Shown here piece by piece: positions 59,952-64,000 of a stretch of 64,000 nucleotides of DNA. This DNA is from Humitalea sp050632385 (GTDB lineage Bacteria; Pseudomonadota; Alphaproteobacteria; Acetobacterales; Acetobacteraceae): the NCBI RefSeq assembly GCF_050632385.1, contig NZ_CP192599.1, forward strand, positions 4,340,001-4,404,000, written 5' to 3'. The notes under the pieces were generated by a model. The model worked only from the letters and a program-made list of their open reading frames with translations, ran no database searches and was not told where the DNA came from. A program made the translations under genes and the position numbers. The stretch's first letter is position 1; each line of letters opens with the position of its first letter.

Positions 59952-60950
59952 ATGATCATGACGACGACCCGCAGAACCCTGCTCGCCGCCGCGCCGTTGC
60001 TGGCGGCCCCGGCGTTCGCGCGCGCGCAAACCGCCTTCCCCAGCCGGTCCTTGCGGATCGTGGTGCCCTTCGCGCCGGGCGGGGCGGTGGACATCACCGG
60101 CCGGTTGCTGGCGGAAAAGCTGCAACCGATCCTGGGGCAGTCGCTGGTCGTGGACAATCGCGGCGGTGCGGGTGGCAACCTCGGCGCCGATGTGGTCGCC
60201 AAGGGCGACAAGGATGGCCACACGCTGCTGCTCTCCACCGCCTCGATCATGGCGGCGAACCCGTTCCTGTATCGGCGGTCGATGCCGTTCAACCCGTCGC
60301 GTGACCTGGCGCCTGTGACGCGCGTCTCCACCGGCACGGTGCTCTGCGTGGTCAACAGCGATCGCCCCTATCGCACCTTCGCCGAGATGATCGCCTTTGC
60401 CCGCGCCAACCCGGGCAAGATCTCGATGGGCAGCAGCGGGACGGGCACGGTCAGCCACCTGACCATCAGCGCGGTCAGCAAGTTCGCCGGCGTGGACATC
60501 ACCCATGTGCCCTATCGTGGCGGCGGCCCCGCCATCACCGACCTGGTCAGCGGCACCATCGACATGATGTTCGACGTGATGCCGGCACTGATGCCGCATG
60601 TGCGCGAGGGCCGCTTCCGCCCGCTGGCCGTCGGCAGCGCCGAACGCGTGACCTATGTGCCGGGGCTGGAGGATGTGCCGGGGATGCGCGAGGCCCTGCC
60701 GGGCAGCAACATCGACATGCAGTCCTGGTACGCCATCAATGTGGCGGCCGGCACGCCGGAGGATCGCATCGCCATCCTGCACCGCGCCATCGTGCAGGTC
60801 GTGCGATCGGATGAGTTCAAGGCGCGGCTGCAGCCCCTGGGGTTCGAGCCGATCACCGATGCGACCCCGGCCGCCTTCGGCGCCTACCTGACCAGCCAGT
60901 TGTCGACGTGGGAAAAGCTGGTCGCGGATTCGGGCGCGACTCTGGACTGA
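59952..60950 (+). CDS. Tripartite tricarboxylate-type (Bug) periplasmic receptor
   Basis: A 332-residue Bug receptor. A twin-Arg-like signal (TTTRRTLLAAAPLLAAPAFA) precedes RIVVPFAPGGAVDITGRLL, DNRGGAGGNLGADVVAKGDK and THVPYRGGGPAITDLVSGTI. It is closely related to the Bug protein at 61087-62073, so the pair looks like a tandem duplication. ATG 59952 or 59958 are possible; GGAG at 59945 suits 59958 better by spacing. Its TGA lies within the first unit of a 23-bp tandem repeat. Confidence 0.9.
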   Translation: MIMTTTRRTLLAAAPLLAAPAFARAQTAFPSRSLRIVVPFAPGGAVDITGRLLAEKLQPILGQSLVVDNRGGAGGNLGADVVAKGDKDGHTLLLSTASIMAANPFLYRRSMPFNPSRDLAPVTRVSTGTVLCVVNSDRPYRTFAEMIAFARANPGKISMGSSGTGTVSHLTISAVSKFAGVDITHVPYRGGGPAITDLVSGTIDMMFDVMPALMPHVREGRFRPLAVGSAERVTYVPGLEDVPGMREALPGSNIDMQSWYAINVAAGTPEDRIAILHRAIVQVVRSDEFKARLQPLGFEPITDATPAAFGAYLTSQLSTWEKLVADSGATLD

Positions 60951-61031
60951 TCCGCCTGCGGCGTGGGGACTGATCCGCCCGCGGCGCGGCGACTGATCCG
61001 CCCGCGGCGCGGCGACTGATCCGCCCGCGGC
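60945..61031 (+). repeat. 23-bp tandem repeat, nearly four units
   Basis: Unit GACTGATCCGCCCGCGGCGC plus GGC repeats at 60945 (diverged), 60968, 60991 and 61014 (truncated to about 18 bases), with exact 23-bp spacing. Units 2 and 3 are identical. The stop codon of the preceding Bug gene is inside unit 1, so repeat and gene end share sequence. The array fills most of the gap between the two paralogous Bug genes. Confidence 0.88.
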
Positions 61032-61086
61032 TTGCGAAACATCCCCCGGGGGCGTCACCCTGACAGGCCGCCCCCGGGAGATCGCC

Positions 61087-62073
61087 ATGCGTCGCCGCCC
61101 CCTGCTCCTCGCCGCCCTGGCCGCACCCGCGGTCGCCCGCGCCCAGCCCATCGCCGGCGGGCGGCCGATCCGGCTGGTGGTGCCCTTCCCGCCCGGTGGG
61201 GCGGTGGACATCCTGGGCCGGCTGATCGCCGAACGCCTGCAAACCGTGATCGGCCAGTCGGTGGTGGTGGAAAACCGCGGCGGCGCCGGTGGGCTGCTGG
61301 GCGCCGACGTGGTCGCCAAGGGCCCGGCCGATGGCAGCATCCTGGGCCTGATCAGCGTCACCACCCTGGCCGCCGCATCCTATATGTCGCGCAACATGCC
61401 GTTTGATCCGCAGAAGGATTTGACGCCCGTCACCCAGGTCACCACGGGCGGGTTGTTGTGCGTGGTGAACGCCGAAACCGCGACGCGGCGCCGCTGGACC
61501 GATTTTCGCAGCGTGATCCTGTGGGGCCGGGCGAACCCGGAGGGCATAAGAATGGGCTCCTCCGGCACCGGCACCACCAGCCACCTGAATATCGAGGCAG
61601 TGAACCAGGCGACCGGCGCACGTATCCTGCACGTGCCCTATCGCGGCGGCGGGCCGGCCATCAACGATCTGCTGTCGGGCACCATCGACATGATGTTCGA
61701 CGTGTCGCCCGCACTGATGCCGCATGTGGAGAGCGGCAAGTTCAAGGCCATGGCGGTCTCCACCGCGCAACGCCTGGGCTTCGCGCCGGACATCCCCGGC
61801 TATGCCGAATTCGCCGATATCGGGCTGGGCGAGATGGATGTCGTCACTTGGAACGCGCTGATGACCGCCGCCCATACCCCGGCCCCGGTCGTCGAGCGCC
61901 TGTTCGGCGCGATCCGCCAGGTCGCGGTGATGCCCGATTTCATCGAGCGGCTGCGGCCGCTTGGGTATGACGTGGTGACCTCCGCGACGCCGGCGGCGCT
62001 TGGGGCGCTGATCGCGGCCGAACAGGCGCCCTGGCGGCGGCTGGTGGAAATCAGCGGCGCCCGGCTGGATTGA
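61087..62073 (+). CDS. Tripartite tricarboxylate-type (Bug) periplasmic receptor
   Basis: A 328-residue Bug receptor with signal (RRRPLLLAALAAPAVARAQ), then RLVVPFPPGGAVDILGRLI, VENRGGAGGLLGADVVAKGP and LHVPYRGGGPAINDLLSGTI. The last stretch and the following IDMMFDVSPALMPHV nearly repeat the Bug protein just upstream, indicating paralogy. GGGAG before ATG 61087 supports the start. Its stop overlaps the amine oxidase ATG by 1 nt, so ligand uptake and amine oxidation may be linked. Confidence 0.9.
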   Translation: MRRRPLLLAALAAPAVARAQPIAGGRPIRLVVPFPPGGAVDILGRLIAERLQTVIGQSVVVENRGGAGGLLGADVVAKGPADGSILGLISVTTLAAASYMSRNMPFDPQKDLTPVTQVTTGGLLCVVNAETATRRRWTDFRSVILWGRANPEGIRMGSSGTGTTSHLNIEAVNQATGARILHVPYRGGGPAINDLLSGTIDMMFDVSPALMPHVESGKFKAMAVSTAQRLGFAPDIPGYAEFADIGLGEMDVVTWNALMTAAHTPAPVVERLFGAIRQVAVMPDFIERLRPLGYDVVTSATPAALGALIAAEQAPWRRLVEISGARLD

Positions 62074-63302
62074 TGCCCGATGCCGATGTGCTGGTCATCG
62101 GTGCCGGGGCCGCCGGCATCGCCGCCGCGCGCGCCCTGGTCGCCGCCGGGCGTTCGGTGCTGGTGCTGGAGGCGCGGGACCGCGTCGGCGGCCGGGCCTG
62201 GACGATCGACACGCCGGAAGGCGCCTTCGATGCCGGTGCCTCCTGGCTGCACAGCGGCCGCACCAACCCGCTGACGCCGCTGGCGCGCGGGCTGGGTGTG
62301 ACCTTGGCCGATCATGATGCCTTGGGCGATGAGATCACCTTTGTCGGCCCCCGCCGCGCCAGCCCGGCCGAGGTCGCCGCCCGCGACGCCGCGCAGGCCG
62401 GATTTTACGCCCATGTCAAAGCCGCCGGCCCCGGCCCGCGCGGCGTGCCCATACCCACCGGCCCCTGGGGGCCCACCATCGCGGCCTGGGCGGGCGATCT
62501 GATCTCCGCCGCCCCGCTGGCAGCGATAGATCTGCATGATTTCACCGCCAATGCGCTGGACCCGCCGAACCTGCTGCCCGAGGGCGGGTTCGGCCATCTG
62601 GTCGCGCGCCTGGGCGGCGGCTTGCCGATCCGCCTGTCCTGCCCGGTCACCGCGCTGGACTGGTCCGGCCCCGGCGTGGTGGCGCAGACCGCCGCCGGGC
62701 CGGTCACCGCCAAACACGCGATCGTGACGCTGCCGACCCCGCTGCTGCTGGATTTCGCGTTTTCGCCGCCGCTTCCCGTGCCGCAGCAGGCGGCGGCCGA
62801 GGCGCTGCCGCTCGGCCTGCTGACCAAGGTGCTGCTGCCGGCAGCCGGGGCCGACCGGCTGGACGTGGTGCCGTTTTCCGTCGTGGACCGGCAGATCGCG
62901 CCGGGCGAGACGCTGGTCACCTTCCTGCTCTGGCCCTTTGGCCAGCCGCATGCGCTCGGCTTTGTCGGCGGGCCTGTGGCCTGGGCGCTGGCGGACCAGC
63001 CGCCCTCGGCCACGATCGCGTTGATGCGGGCCGAGATCGCCGCGCGCTTTGGCGCGCGTGGCGAATCGGCCTTCGACTGGGGGCGCGCCATAGTCACCGA
63101 TTGGGGCCGCGATCCCTGGTCGCGTGGCGCCTATAGCCACGCCCGCCCCGGCCAGGCCGCGGCGCGGGGTGTGCTGGGCACGCCGCTGGATGCGGCCCGT
63201 CGGGTCATCCTGGCGGGCGAGGCCTGCCACCCGACGCTGGCCGGCACTGTCGGCGGCGCCTGGGAAAGCGGTTTGCGGGCCGCCGCCATGATCACCGGAT
63301 AG
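62073..63302 (+). CDS. FAD-dependent amine oxidase
   Basis: A 409-residue flavin amine oxidase of the MAO/polyamine-oxidase family. The N-terminal FAD fold is VIGAGAAGIAAARALVAAGR and EARDRVGGRAWTIDTP, then GASWLHSGRTNPLT. The C-terminal SHARPGQAAARGVLGTP and AGEACHPTLAGTVGGAWESG complete the site. It probably oxidises a primary or secondary amine with oxygen or another acceptor. ATG 62073 overlaps the upstream stop. A repeat-rich gap follows. Confidence 0.87.
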   Translation: MPDADVLVIGAGAAGIAAARALVAAGRSVLVLEARDRVGGRAWTIDTPEGAFDAGASWLHSGRTNPLTPLARGLGVTLADHDALGDEITFVGPRRASPAEVAARDAAQAGFYAHVKAAGPGPRGVPIPTGPWGPTIAAWAGDLISAAPLAAIDLHDFTANALDPPNLLPEGGFGHLVARLGGGLPIRLSCPVTALDWSGPGVVAQTAAGPVTAKHAIVTLPTPLLLDFAFSPPLPVPQQAAAEALPLGLLTKVLLPAAGADRLDVVPFSVVDRQIAPGETLVTFLLWPFGQPHALGFVGGPVAWALADQPPSATIALMRAEIAARFGARGESAFDWGRAIVTDWGRDPWSRGAYSHARPGQAAARGVLGTPLDAARRVILAGEACHPTLAGTVGGAWESGLRAAAMITG

Positions 63303-63324
63303 CGACACATCGCCAGGGCGCGGC

Positions 63325-63390
63325 ATCTGGCGCGGCGCCCCCGAACACTTGGCTTGGCGCGCCTGGACACTTGGCGCGGCGCGCCGCGAC
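63325..63390 (+). repeat. 22-bp tandem repeat upstream of the MlaE-type gene
   Basis: Three units with exact 22-bp period start at 63325, 63347 and 63369 (ATCTGG/ACTTGG, then GCGCGGCGC or a variant). They occupy much of the 146-bp gap between the amine oxidase and the next gene. Not the same sequence as the 23-bp array at 60945, but of the same style. Confidence 0.7.
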
Positions 63391-63448
63391 GGGCACAAGG
63401 ACGACCACGCCGCGCCGCAACATGTTCGCGCCGCGGGGACAGGAGAGC

Positions 63449-64000
63449 ATGGCCGCCGAAGCCCCCACCAGCGCCAGCCCTGCGCCGCCCTCGCTGACGC
63501 GCGACGGCGACCGGTTGATCTTTGCGGGCACGCTGGATTCCCAGGCCGCCGCGGCCCTGTGGCGCCCGGCGAGCGAGGCGCGGGCCGAAGCGACCGGGGC
63601 GATCACGCTCGATCTCAAGGCGGTGGACTCGCTCGACACCAATGGCGCGACCTTGCTGCTGCATGCGGCGGGCAGCGAGGCGGCGCCGAAGGTCGAGGGC
63701 GCCTCGGCCCCCGTCGCGGCGGTATTGGCCCGCGCGGTGACCGCGGCGGCGGCCCCCGCGCCGCAGGCGGGGCCGCGTCCGCTGTCGCTGCTGTCCAGCG
63801 TCGGGGCCGGGTTCTTCGATTTCCTGGGCGGCCTGCAGGAAAAAATCGCCTTTGTCGGCGAAACGGCGGTCGCGGGTGCCTCCTATGTCGTGCGGCCGCG
63901 CGGGGTGCGGCTGGGCGATGTGCTGCGGCACCTGGATGAGGCCGGCACCCGCGCCTTTCCGCTGACCATCCTGCTGGGCACCTTGCTGGGGGTCATCCTG
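63449..64000 (+). CDS. STAS-MlaE ABC permease, N-terminal part (partial)
   Basis: ATG 63449 with AGGAGAG upstream opens a frame that runs off the window after 184 codons. Residues about 15-100 form a STAS-like domain (GDRLIFAGTLDSQAAAALW, AITLDLKAVDSLDTNGATLL), and from about 115 the MlaE/YrbE permease begins (LLSSVGAGFFDFLGGLQEKI, FVGETAVAGASYVV, AFPLTILLGTLLGVIL). Such fusions are subunits of Mla-type phospholipid transporters that keep outer-membrane lipid asymmetry. The ATPase and MlaD-type genes would be expected just beyond the window. Confidence 0.85.
   Translation, partial: MAAEAPTSASPAPPSLTRDGDRLIFAGTLDSQAAAALWRPASEARAEATGAITLDLKAVDSLDTNGATLLLHAAGSEAAPKVEGASAPVAAVLARAVTAAAAPAPQAGPRPLSLLSSVGAGFFDFLGGLQEKIAFVGETAVAGASYVVRPRGVRLGDVLRHLDEAGTRAFPLTILLGTLLGVIL

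Noticed and set aside
60945..61031. CRISPR array
   Set aside because: Units are contiguous with no spacers and no cas genes are nearby.
57900..61364. Minus-strand open frame of over 1,100 codons
   Set aside because: It is antisense to at least five well-supported genes, has low-complexity Arg/Gly/His-rich translation, and exists only because stop codons are rare in G/C-rich DNA.

Overview
The window is high-GC DNA with dense, often overlapping genes. Gene content and order (rimP-nusA-ylxR-infB-rbfA-truB-rpsO, hrcA, rph-rdgB, cbpAM, the Anbu cluster and many Bug-type periplasmic receptors) suggest an alphaproteobacterium, most likely a Roseomonas-like member of the Acetobacteraceae. This is judged from protein families and style, not from a database search. 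No rRNA, tRNA, CRISPR array or transposase was seen.

Layout. 1-9.1 kb: the end of pnp, a nitronate monooxygenase-like enzyme, two Old Yellow Enzyme relatives, a DUF2272 lipoprotein, an unknown protein with a CGPSA cysteine-protease-like motif, cbpA/cbpM, a HIT protein and a SirB1-like transglutaminase/TPR protein. 9.1-16 kb is accessory in character: an aminotransferase lying between the SirB1 gene and a decayed copy of its 3' end, an A/T-rich foreign-looking gene with a HEPN-like RNxxxH motif, hrcA, a holin-endolysin fusion, a Bug receptor and an FAH-family hydrolase. 16-24.8 kb: rph-rdgB coupled to an amidohydrolase and a DadA-like oxidase, a palindromic repeat element, an NMT1-type receptor, an SDR, an orphan PhnD-like receptor and glpD. 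24.8-30.3 kb: a complete dipeptide/opine-type ABC importer operon. 30.3-35.0 kb: a leftward operon of TauD dioxygenase, GntR regulator, solute-binding protein and two sugar-type permeases, with no ATPase. 35.2-36.6 kb: a GDSL esterase and a small membrane protein. 36.9-44.7 kb: the leftward translation operon, with an acyl-CoA thioesterase inside it. 45-47 kb: a membrane-anchored diheme cytochrome c and a DUF2189 membrane protein. 47.1-47.3 kb: a second copy of the palindromic repeat. 47.3-52.4 kb: nitrogen-compound and CoA enzymes (exported amidohydrolase, PuuE-like deacetylase, enoyl-CoA hydratase, amidase with a small GatC/AtzG-like partner). 52.5-59.2 kb: the Anbu proteasome-like cluster running without a break into a Bug receptor, an orphan 2Fe-2S protein, a Pht5-like protein and a DSD1-type PLP enzyme. 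59.2-64 kb: a TrmH methyltransferase, two tandem Bug receptors, an amine oxidase and the start of an MlaE-type permease.

The most unusual signals are (1) two copies of a 220-232 bp nested-palindrome element, each between convergent genes, whose cores are inverted relative to their matching ends; (2) the holin-endolysin fusion standing alone, which looks like a lysis module for gene-transfer-agent release; (3) the foreign HEPN-like gene beside a gene remnant; (4) the extended Anbu operon; and (5) the CGPSA protease-like orphan.
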